A stretch of 64,000 bases of DNA. Origin: Streptomyces roseifaciens. GTDB taxonomy: Bacteria; Actinomycetota; Actinomycetes; Streptomycetales; Streptomycetaceae. How positions within the stretch are numbered: position 1 is the first letter of the stretch; the number at the start of each line of letters is the position of its first letter. A model generated the notes under the pieces. The model searched no databases and had not been told where the DNA came from. It worked only from the letters and a program-made list of their open reading frames with translations. Where the stretch lies: the NCBI RefSeq assembly GCF_001445655.1, contig NZ_LNBE01000002.1, positions 992,001 through 1,056,000 on the forward strand, in the 5' to 3' direction. This document shows positions 16,989 through 24,397 of the stretch, in pieces. A program made the translations under genes and the position numbers.

Positions 16989-17912
16989 TCACCTGATGGT
17001 GACCGAGCGTCCGGCATAGAAGTACCCGCAGAAATCACGGTAACCGCCGCGGTTGCAGGTTTCCGGATTCGTGATCCGGTTGCCGCTGTTGTCGTAGTCC
17101 CGGGCCTGTGTCCTGCCGGGCTTGTGGCCCCAGAAGTTGCCGCTGTGGAACCTGTACCAGTGGTAGTCCTGCCCCGGCCAGATGACGAGGGCTGTGAGCC
17201 AGCGGGGTTTCTCGCTGTCGGGCAGGCACTGGAAGCGCCGGACGAAACCGTCGGCGAGGGCGGCCTGGGTGACGTTCGGGCAGGCCATGGTCCCGGTCTG
17301 GGCGCCATGTGCCCGGCCGGGCTGGGCGAAGGTGTCGGTGCGGATGTTGCGCGCGTAGTTGTAGCAGTTGTTGTTGGGCTGGACTGCCGGGGTGTTCCAG
17401 AAGCCGGGGTTGAACGCGCCGAATTCGATGTAACAGGTGGCGCTCGGTGCGATTTCCTGGGCGGTTGTGCGCAGGGGGTGTGCGGGAAGCTCCGGGGACC
17501 GGGTCCAGGTCGGCGGCTCGGCCGCGAAGGCGTCCATCTCGCCGAGCAGCAGTTCGCGCAGCTCGTCGCCGAGCGGGGTCTGCTCGTGCTCGGCCAACCG
17601 CGTGTCCGCGTGACGGGTCATGCCTTCCACGACCCGGCGGGCCAGCTCGGCCGAGCGGCCCGGGTTTCGGGCGCCAAGGGTGCCCAGGGCGAAACTGCGG
17701 GGTACGGACTCGGGCCAGGGCTCGTCGTCGCTGACGGCGGAGACCACGACTTCGCGGTATCCCAGGCCGTCATACCCGGCTCCGGGTATTCCCACCACTT
17801 CTTCCGCCGCATCGGCCACGTCCGATAACAGATTCCTCACCGTGCTCCCGTCGGTGATGATCCAGGATGGGTCGGGACGGCCGGAGAATATACTGACCTC
17901 AATGCGCAGCAT
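16989..17912 (-). CDS. FSGRP-motif protein with a papain-like C-terminal domain
   Basis: A 307-residue protein from ATG 17912 (GAGGAG 7 bases upstream). Residues 1-125 repeat the FSGRP domain of the next gene (RIEVSIFSGRPDPSWIITDG, YDGLGYREVVV). The C-terminal 150 residues carry NNNCYNYARNIRTDTFAQPG, then ALVIWPGQDYHWYRFHSGNF, WGHKPGRTQARDYDNSGN and GYRDFCGYFYAG. A Cys in CYNYA followed by His in DYHWYR and an Asp/Asn-rich loop recalls a papain-like Cys-His arrangement. I infer a cysteine-peptidase-like fold. The substrate is unknown, and there is no signal peptide. Confidence 0.62.
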   Translation of the reverse strand: MLRIEVSIFSGRPDPSWIITDGSTVRNLLSDVADAAEEVVGIPGAGYDGLGYREVVVSAVSDDEPWPESVPRSFALGTLGARNPGRSAELARRVVEGMTRHADTRLAEHEQTPLGDELRELLLGEMDAFAAEPPTWTRSPELPAHPLRTTAQEIAPSATCYIEFGAFNPGFWNTPAVQPNNNCYNYARNIRTDTFAQPGRAHGAQTGTMACPNVTQAALADGFVRRFQCLPDSEKPRWLTALVIWPGQDYHWYRFHSGNFWGHKPGRTQARDYDNSGNRITNPETCNRGGYRDFCGYFYAGRSVTIR

Positions 17913-17974
17913 GCCGATGCTCCTCATCTGCTGGGGGACCCCTTGTTGGTAGCAGTGCCCGGCGAGCAGGGTCA

Positions 17975-18040
17975 ATCACTTCCACAGAAGTGATATCGGG
18001 CCCCTCCGATTGGAGGTCCGATCTGCAGCTCGCAGATCGG
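17975..18040. promoter_or_regulatory. Three consecutive perfect hairpins upstream of the FSGRP operon
   Basis: ATCACTTC/GAAGTGAT (17975-17994, loop CACA), CCTCC/GGAGG (18003-18016, loop GATT) and CCGATCTGC/GCAGATCGG (18018-18040, loop AGCTC) stand in a row 63-128 bases upstream of the ATG at 17912. They could be operators, leader RNA structure, or remnants of an element. Nothing distinguishes these. Confidence 0.5.
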
Positions 18041-18398
18041 AAGAATTCCGCTAGCTCGAATTCTGCAATAATGCACCGGCGGCGATAGTGCGCGTACGCA
18101 CTCCGGTAGCGACCGAGTGATTGTTCCTTTTCTGCCGGGTCGTCGGGCAGGGCGCAGGGCCAAACAGAACCGCCAGTAGTCGGTGCCCTCGTCGGCGAGA
18201 AGGCCGTCGAGCGCCGAGGCTGAACAGGCGTCCCTTCGAGGACCGCGAGCAGGAGCAGATGCCGGGAGGGAGCGGGCAGGCCAGCCGGCCAACTCGCATG
18301 CCGCAAGTCATCTTTGGACTTGCCGGTCCATTTTCCGCTGCCTAACGTGCTGACCGTTCCCCCCCCCGCAACGAGCCCGTACAGGAAGGTGTCATCCC
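18041..18398. other. Intergenic stretch before the quinone oxidoreductase
   Basis: A less GC-rich patch near 18050-18080, a run of nine C just before 18370, and otherwise no gene that I can support. Short frames on both strands show no family signal. Confidence 0.4.
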
Positions 18399-19361
18399 AT
18401 GCATGCGATCCGTATCGAGGAGCACGGCGGCCCCGAGGTCATGCGCTGGACCGAGCTGTCGGACCCGGCCCCCGGCCTCGGCGAAGTACTGGTACGGCTT
18501 GGCGCCGCCGGGGTGAACTACATGGACATCGGCGCCCGCGCCGAGGGCGGACCGGGCTGGGCGGCCCCGGCCATCCTCGGCGCCGAGGGGATGGGGTACG
18601 TCACCGCCCTCGGCGAGGGGGTCACGGACCTGGCCGTCGGTGACCGGGTGGCCTGGTTCTACCACCCGGGCAGCTACGCCGAGCTGCTGGCCGTCCCGGC
18701 GGACTCGCTGGTCAAGGTGCCCGACGGCATCAGTGACGAGACCGCTGCAGCCGTGATGATGCAGGGCCTGACCGCCAGCCACCTGAGCACCGAGACCTAC
18801 CCGATCGGTCCGGGCGACACCGCCGTGGTGCACGCCGCAGCGGGCGGCGTCGGCCAGTTGCTCACGCAGATGATCAGGGCGCGCGGCGGCCGGGTGATCG
18901 GCCTGGTCTCCCGCGAGGAGAAGGCCCCCGTCGCGAAAGAGGCCGGCGCGGATCACGTGCTCGTCCACTCCGGCGGGGGCTTCGAGGAGCGGATCAGGGA
19001 GCTGACCGGCGGACAGGGCGCCGATGTCGTCTACGACGGCGGCGGCGCCAGGACGTTCCACTCCTCCCAGGCGGCCCTGCGCCCCCATGGGGTGCACGCC
19101 TACTACGGCCCCTTCATGGGCGTTCCGACACTGCGGCCCACCGACCTGCCGAGCAGCATCCTGCTGACCTACCCCGTGGTTCACCACCACGTCGCCACCC
19201 GCGAGGCCCTGCTGCAGCGCACCGGCGAGCTGTTCGACCTGATCCTGGACGGGCGGCTCACTCCGCGGATCACCGGCCGCTACCCGCTCGCCGAGGCGGC
19301 CCGGGCCCACGCGGACCTCGAGTCGCGCCGTACCATCGGCAAACTGCTGCTCCTGCCCTGA
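18399..19361 (+). CDS. Zinc-independent quinone oxidoreductase (MDR superfamily)
   Basis: A 320-residue NADPH:quinone reductase-like protein of the medium-chain dehydrogenase/reductase superfamily: MHAIRIEEHGGPEVMRW at the start, VRLGAAGVNYMDIGARAEG in place of zinc ligands, GDTAVVHAAAGGVGQLLTQM for the nucleotide-binding AAGGVG motif, and the closing RYPLAEAARAHADLESRRTI. Length and order match QOR proteins that reduce quinones or enones with NADPH. The ATG follows AGGAAGG. It is monocistronic, next to the IS element. Confidence 0.9.
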   Translation: MHAIRIEEHGGPEVMRWTELSDPAPGLGEVLVRLGAAGVNYMDIGARAEGGPGWAAPAILGAEGMGYVTALGEGVTDLAVGDRVAWFYHPGSYAELLAVPADSLVKVPDGISDETAAAVMMQGLTASHLSTETYPIGPGDTAVVHAAAGGVGQLLTQMIRARGGRVIGLVSREEKAPVAKEAGADHVLVHSGGGFEERIRELTGGQGADVVYDGGGARTFHSSQAALRPHGVHAYYGPFMGVPTLRPTDLPSSILLTYPVVHHHVATREALLQRTGELFDLILDGRLTPRITGRYPLAEAARAHADLESRRTIGKLLLLP

Positions 19362-19535
19362 CCGGCCGTCACCCGAGCAGGCGCCAACTTCAACTCCCTT
19401 GCCCAGTCGTGGGCTTCAGGTGGCCCAGCCATGACCAGGCCCACGAAGAACACCGGCTCAGGACACGATCTCTCCCTGGAGTACTAACCCGTGACCTAGG
19501 CCGTTTCTTTCGGATCATCTGATCGTTGGTCTGGT

Positions 19536-19928
19536 GTGCCGTTGACTGACGTGCAGTGGGCGCGTATTGAGCCGTTGCTGCCGGACCGGACACCGAAGCG
19601 GGGTGGTCGATGGTGTGATCACCGTGTGGTGCTCGATGTGATCGCCTGGAAGTTCCAGAGCGGGTCGCAATGGGTCCACCTGCCGGAGAAGTACGGCTCG
19701 TGGAAGGGCGCGTACACGCGCCTGCGGAACCGGGCAATCGACGGCACCTGGGAACGTGTCTTTACCGCTCTGCTGGCCCGGGTCGATGCGGATGAGGACC
19801 TGGAGTGGGTGGTCGCGGTCGACTCGACCATCGTGCGTGCTCACCAGCATGCGGCCGGGGCCTGCAAAAAGGGGCCCCGGCCGGCGAGCCGGTTGACCAC
19901 GCCCTCGGGCGGTCCCGCGGCGGCCTGA
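19536..19928 (+). CDS. IS5-family transposase, first frame (orfA)
   Basis: A 130-residue frame: MPLTDVQWARIEPLLPDRTP, then RGGRWCDHRVVLDVIAWKFQ, SQWVHLPEKYGSWKGAYTR and WVVAVDSTIVRAHQHAAG, which supplies the first Asp of the DDE catalytic site. The useful frame reaches the C AAA AAG run at 19865-19871, where a -1 shift continues into orfB. The residues after that run (GPRPASRLTTPSGGPAAA) are not transposase-like. Confidence 0.88.
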   Translation: MPLTDVQWARIEPLLPDRTPKRGGRWCDHRVVLDVIAWKFQSGSQWVHLPEKYGSWKGAYTRLRNRAIDGTWERVFTALLARVDADEDLEWVVAVDSTIVRAHQHAAGACKKGPRPASRLTTPSGGPAAA

Positions 19929-20380
19929 CGACGAAAGTGCACCTGACGGCCGATGGCCGCTGCCGCCCGCTGTGCTTCGTCCTCACACCCGGACGAGCCG
20001 GAGACGCACCCGCTTTCGAGCAGGTCATGGCCAAGGTCCGGGTGTCGCGGCCCATCGGGAGGTCCCGGACCAGGCCGGACGCGGTCCTGGCCGACAAGGC
20101 CTACTCATCCCGCGCTATCCGTGACCACCTGCGACGACGGGGGATCAAGGCGGTGATTCCGGTCCCCGCCGACCAGCAGGCCCACCGCAAGCGACGTGGC
20201 AGTCACGGCGCTCGGCCACCTGCCTTCGACCGCGAGGCCTACAAGCAACGCAACACCGTCGAACGCTGCATCAACCGCCTCAAGCAGTGGCGCGGCATCG
20301 CCACCCGCTACGAGAAGACCTCAATCGTCTATCTCGCCGGACTCCACCTCGCAGGCATCTTCCTCTGGTCAGCACGCTGA
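19866..20380 (+). CDS. IS5-family transposase, second frame (orfB)
   Basis: The continuation of the transposase in the -1 frame: RGGLTTKVHLTADGRCRPLC, DAVLADKAYSSRAIRDHLRR with the second catalytic Asp, and YKQRNTVERCINRLKQWRGI with the Glu. The stop TGA lies inside the right inverted repeat. It has no evident start of its own, so it is probably made only as an orfA-orfB frameshift product, as in other IS427-group elements. Confidence 0.86.
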
Positions 20381-20395
20381 TCCGAAAGAAGCTGC

Positions 20396-20899
20396 CTACC
20401 CCTTAGCTGCCGCCAACCGCTTGGAGAGGGACGCCGCGATCCTCTCCGCTTCCTCCCGGTACACCTTTTCGAAGGTGGACTCGATCAGCCCGCCGACGCC
20501 GAAGACCTTGGCCTCGATCTCAGTCGACATGACCAGCTTGCTGAGGTCGGCCCCGGCCTCCTCAACGCGCACGGTGCCTCCCTGGCGCAGCTTGTCCGCC
20601 AGAGTCGAGGGCACCCGCTTCCAACTCCACGTGCGGGTGGGTGTGCTGAACGTGCTCTCCTCGGCGTCCCGATAGCCAGCGCCGAGCACCTTCGCCACCG
20701 GGACGGGCAGTTCACGCCTGGGCTCCATCATTACCTTGCGAGTTGTCTGCTCGGGGCCTTCCGTACGCTGAGTTACCTTCCACTCCGGGTATCCCAGATC
20801 CTGGAGGTACACCTCTTCCATAAACGCGTCGTCGAGGAGCAGTGCCCAAGCCTCGGGCGCAGCGCCTCGGAGGTCGTGGGTGGTCGTGAATTTCCCCAT
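20396..20899 (-). CDS. DUF2505 START-like protein
   Basis: A 167-residue protein of the DUF2505 family, a START/polyketide-cyclase-like fold common in actinobacteria: MGKFTTTHDLRGAAPEAWAL, AFMEEVYLQDLGYPEWKV, then VFGVGGLIESTFEKVYREEA and SLSKRLAA. The likely role is binding a hydrophobic ligand. The stop TAG at 20396-20398 uses the TA of the IS target site, and the G comes from the IS end, so the gene escaped damage. It is monocistronic. Confidence 0.8.
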   Translation of the reverse strand: MGKFTTTHDLRGAAPEAWALLLDDAFMEEVYLQDLGYPEWKVTQRTEGPEQTTRKVMMEPRRELPVPVAKVLGAGYRDAEESTFSTPTRTWSWKRVPSTLADKLRQGGTVRVEEAGADLSKLVMSTEIEAKVFGVGGLIESTFEKVYREEAERIAASLSKRLAAAKG

Positions 20900-21112
20900 G
20901 CCCGCACGTTAGGGCCACCCGGCTCCGCACGGAGTGGTTTGCGCTGATCTGGCCGCCTCGGCCTGGCACCTGGCTGGAAATGATCAGGTGTGCCCCGTGT
21001 ACTCAGCGTCCCTTCATGATCCCAAAGACACGGCCTAGCCCCGCGTTCGTGGCGGTGCCGTCTCGTACCGGCAGGCGCGCCCCAGCAGCCCCGGTTCGGC
21101 GTCCTCGGGCGG

Positions 21113-21778
21113 TCACCCGCGGGACGGGTCGACCACCGATCCGTCCGGCTGGACATGCAGAGTGGGGGACAGAAGGCTGCCCGACCAGGCGCCTCTCTCC
21201 GGTGCCGCCCACGCCTTCGTCTGTACGGCGACGGGGGTGCGCGCCACGGAGCAGCCCGCTGCCGTGACCCAGCGGGTGTCGGAGCCCGGCCCGGTCTCGA
21301 CCTGCATACCGGCCTCGGCCGTGCAGGAGGTGAAGTGCCGGGGCACCGCGGTGTGGTAGCCGAAACGCAGGCGGACGGTCCGTCTCTCTTCCCCGCCGCG
21401 CAGCATGACCCCGAAGTCGATCCGGTCCTTCCACACCCGCGCGCACGGCCACCACTGGACGGCCCCGACAGCCTGGACGCTCGTCCGGCAGTGCAGGTCA
21501 GGCCCTTCCGGCGGGGAAGCGGCACCCGGAGGGGCACCCTGCGGCTCGGCCTGCTTTCCGGAATCCCGGAGTGCGCCCGACGGCTCTACGGCCACGGCGG
21601 ACGGCGCTGCTGCGGGGGAGTCGTCCTCGTCGAGCTTGTGCTCCGCCCAAGCGCCCACCACGGCGGTGACGAGCGCCAGGACCAGGGCGCCGACGATGCC
21701 GACGAGCTTCTTGGCCCACGGCCGCATCCTGCCGCCGGAGGGGGAGGGGCTCGGCGAGGGCGAAGGGTTCGAGGTCAT
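21113..21778 (-). CDS. Single-pass membrane protein with an exported domain
   Basis: A 221-residue protein: a Pro/Ser repeat start (SNPSPSPSPSPSGG), one membrane segment at about residues 24-46 (LVGIVGALVLALVTAVVGAW), an acidic Ala/Pro linker, then a beta-rich domain of about 130 residues with four Cys (LHCRTS, WWPCARVW, TSCTAEAG, AAGCSVAR), likely two disulfides outside the membrane. I recognise no family. It lies downstream of the NACHT gene on the same strand with a 137-base gap, so co-transcription is possible. Confidence 0.72.
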   Translation of the reverse strand: MTSNPSPSPSPSPSGGRMRPWAKKLVGIVGALVLALVTAVVGAWAEHKLDEDDSPAAAPSAVAVEPSGALRDSGKQAEPQGAPPGAASPPEGPDLHCRTSVQAVGAVQWWPCARVWKDRIDFGVMLRGGEERRTVRLRFGYHTAVPRHFTSCTAEAGMQVETGPGSDTRWVTAAGCSVARTPVAVQTKAWAAPERGAWSGSLLSPTLHVQPDGSVVDPSRG

Positions 21779-21915
21779 GACGGGCTCCGGCAGGGTGAGG
21801 CGACGTGGGTGTGCGTCGGGGGCATCGTCGACGGTGCGGTGCGGTGCGGGCGGGGAACGCCCAGGATCAAGGACACGTTCTTCAGAGGCTTCCTCAGGGC
21901 TTCCTCAGGGCTTCT

Positions 21916-23931
21916 TCATGGGCCTGCCAGGCTCTCCTGGAGGCGCTGGTGGCGGAACTGGTACACGGGGCCGTACTGACGCAGGATTCCGCGGTCGTAG
22001 GCGTCTTCCAGGAAGGTCATCAGCCGGAGCGGGAGCCGGCCGGTGAGCGCGAGCCAGCAGCGGGTGAGGGTGAAGAACCCCCAAGCGGAGTCGCCGTACC
22101 CGGACAGCGCGGCGACCAGGCCGAAACCGATGGCGGAGACGACGCCGGCCTCGGTCCTGGTCAACGCGAGGATGCCGAGGGTCACTCCGGCGCTGAGGCC
22201 GACGGCGCGGAGGGTGGCGGTGGTTCGGTCGCCGGCGAGTATCGATCTCGGCGTCAGCTCGGTCAGGCGCACGGGTCCTCGCAGGATGTCGGCGAGGCCG
22301 GTGACCATCACCAGGCAGACGATGACGGCGAGAACGATCACGACCGAACCCCACGCGGCGCCCAGCCCCCGCCACGCCAGGAGGGCGGAGGCGAACCCGA
22401 TACCGCCGACGCTGCCCGCGACGAGGGTCCCGGCCAGGAGTCGTGCGCGTCCGCCGTGGTGGAGGACCGCGTGCACGGGGACGGGGCAGGAGCGGTCGAC
22501 GTGTTGCCCGAAGAGACGGAACACGGCTTCGACCAGTTCGCCGCCGAACCCGAAGAAGGCCCCGCCGATGACCCCGACCGCGACTCCGACGCCGGTGCCG
22601 AAGAGCGAGGCCGCCGCGTAGCCGAGGAGGAGTCCGCCGCTTACGAGGAAGAACGTTCCGAGTACCGCACGGGGAACCGAGTGCGCCAGCTTCCACCAGG
22701 CGAGGTCGCGGGTGGCCGAGTGCTGGAGGTGCCGCGCGAGGTGGCCCAGCCAGCGTTCGGCCTCCTCGGCGGTGTAGGCGTGGCGGGGCCGGGCGTGGCG
22801 GGGGTCGGGGTACGACGGGTAGCGGGCGGGCACCAGGGAGCTGACGAGTGCGCGTTCGACCTCCTGGCGGGACCCGAGCTGCTGAACGGCGTCGACGAGG
22901 GTGGCGGGGCCCTGCCGGCCTCCGTAGGCGGACTGGGCCAGGAACACCATGAGCGGGGTGGAGAGCGCCTCGGCGAGGGGACCGGTCGGATGAGCTCTGA
23001 GGTGGTGGACGACCGGGGCCCAGCGGTGGTCGCCGACGGGTGCGGACCGATTCAGGGAGGCCATGGCCGAGTCGGCGTCGAGCGGGGCGAGTTCGATCAC
23101 CGCAGCGCCCACGAGGACGCTGGAGGCCTCGGTCATCTCCTGGTAGGGGGCGACACGGCTGGTGACGACAACGGGCCGGCGGCCGCCCGTCGCGCGGTCG
23201 ATGGCCGCGAGGACGTGCTGCTGTGAGGCCCTGGCTATCTCGTCGAGGCCATCGAGTACGGGAATGAGGGCGTGCTGCTGCATGAGCCGACGCGGTACGG
23301 CGTCCTGGCGGCCGTAGTAGAGCGAGGCAAGCTCGCGGACGATCCAGTCGTCGAGATGCTCCTGGGTCGGATCCCAGCTCCTGACCGGGAGGAGCACCGG
23401 TACCGGGCCGGTGCCCTGCCGCTCGTCGAGGAGGTCGAGAAGCAGGCGGGCCGCGAGGACGGACTTGCCCGAGCCGGACTCCCCGAGGACGACGAGGCGT
23501 CGCCTGGGGAGGGAGAGGTACCGCTGGGCGACATCGGTGACCGTGCCGGAGAAGCTGCTCTCGTCCCGGGCGGTGGCACCGGCGCCGAAGACCGCCTCGG
23601 GATGGTCGCGGAGGCCGGCGCGTGTGGTGACGGCCCAGCGCACGGGCAGCGATGCCAACCGGTGCAGGCCCTGGTTGGCCACTTCGCGCTGCCATTGGTC
23701 CTGTACGGCGTCGGCCAGGGTGTTGGCGAGTTCGCCGGTATCGGGGCTCCCGCCCTGTGCTTCCCTCTGCGGGCGGAGCGAGATCACGATGCCGAGGAGA
23801 CCGGTCAGGAAGCCGCCCACACTGCTCATCTTGTCGGCCTGGTCCCACCCTTCGGGCCGGAGCCAGAGAAAGGCCCCGCCAAGCGCGAGGAGAACCGAGA
23901 CGGAGAAGAAGAGCCACCGGCGCCGCGACAT
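21916..23931 (-). CDS. Membrane-anchored NACHT NTPase
   Basis: About 671 residues. Two hydrophobic segments at the N-terminus (LFFSVSVLLALGGAFLWL and SSVGGFLTGLLGIVISL) precede a NACHT domain with Walker A GESGSGKS (about 150-157), Walker B LIPVLDGLDEI (about 225) and sensor-like VVVTSRVAPYQEM. The C-terminal third (about 420-620) has at least six hydrophobic segments, ending ILRQYGPVYQFRHQRLQESL. Bacterial NACHT proteins are STAND NTPases, and several defend against phage. The role of this membrane type is not established. The start is uncertain: ATGs at 23931, 23940 and 23955 lack a clear ribosome site. Confidence 0.82.
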   Translation of the reverse strand: MSRRRWLFFSVSVLLALGGAFLWLRPEGWDQADKMSSVGGFLTGLLGIVISLRPQREAQGGSPDTGELANTLADAVQDQWQREVANQGLHRLASLPVRWAVTTRAGLRDHPEAVFGAGATARDESSFSGTVTDVAQRYLSLPRRRLVVLGESGSGKSVLAARLLLDLLDERQGTGPVPVLLPVRSWDPTQEHLDDWIVRELASLYYGRQDAVPRRLMQQHALIPVLDGLDEIARASQQHVLAAIDRATGGRRPVVVTSRVAPYQEMTEASSVLVGAAVIELAPLDADSAMASLNRSAPVGDHRWAPVVHHLRAHPTGPLAEALSTPLMVFLAQSAYGGRQGPATLVDAVQQLGSRQEVERALVSSLVPARYPSYPDPRHARPRHAYTAEEAERWLGHLARHLQHSATRDLAWWKLAHSVPRAVLGTFFLVSGGLLLGYAAASLFGTGVGVAVGVIGGAFFGFGGELVEAVFRLFGQHVDRSCPVPVHAVLHHGGRARLLAGTLVAGSVGGIGFASALLAWRGLGAAWGSVVIVLAVIVCLVMVTGLADILRGPVRLTELTPRSILAGDRTTATLRAVGLSAGVTLGILALTRTEAGVVSAIGFGLVAALSGYGDSAWGFFTLTRCWLALTGRLPLRLMTFLEDAYDRGILRQYGPVYQFRHQRLQESLAGP

Positions 23932-24397
23932 GACCGGCATACTGCCAGGCCGCATGGGTACGTGTGGTCGTCTTCGCCGAGCGGGTGGGTGCAGCCGGGG
24001 CAACGGGCTCGCGTACGCCCTTGGCCGTAGAGAGCTGTAGAGAGCTGTAGGGGGACGGACGTGACCGCGTCCTTCCGGGGTTCGTGGCCGGCCGGCGGTG
24101 AGGACGGCAGCGGGCACCGGGAACGACATGCCATCCTGGCCATGGTTGCGACAGGAGGGCTTTGCAGAAACGATCGATCGCGGCATTCCGGACAGGCTCC
24201 CGGACGGCCCTCCCCTTGCCGCACTGTGCCGGACCATCATGTCCGGCCTGCGCCACCGGCCTGTCCTGATAGCGCCGTTCCTCCGCCGATGGCGCGATGG
24301 AGCCGATGTGCGCGTATACGAGCCGGGCATAGCGTCCGGCTGACAGCGCGTACGTGTACGCGGATGCGAATCCGCGCATCGGACGGAGGTCCTGGAA
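23932..24397. promoter_or_regulatory. Divergent promoter region between NACHT and lectin-like genes
   Basis: This 466-base region should contain promoters for the NACHT gene (leftward) and the lectin-like gene (rightward). A direct repeat of TAGAGAGCTG occurs twice at about 24036-24056. No other gene is supported. Confidence 0.45.

Larger units (their letters stand above)
19499..20396 (+). mobile_element. IS5-family (IS427-like) insertion sequence
   Basis: An 898-bp element with imperfect terminal inverted repeats: GGCCGTTTCTTTCGGATCA at the left end and, inverted, GGCAGCTTCTTTCGGATCA at the right end. It is flanked by TA on both sides (19497-19498 and 20397-20398), matching the 2-bp TA target duplication of IS427-group elements. 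It encodes a DDE transposase in two overlapping frames with an AAAAAGG shift site. Both ends and both frames appear intact, so it may be active. Confidence 0.9.
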
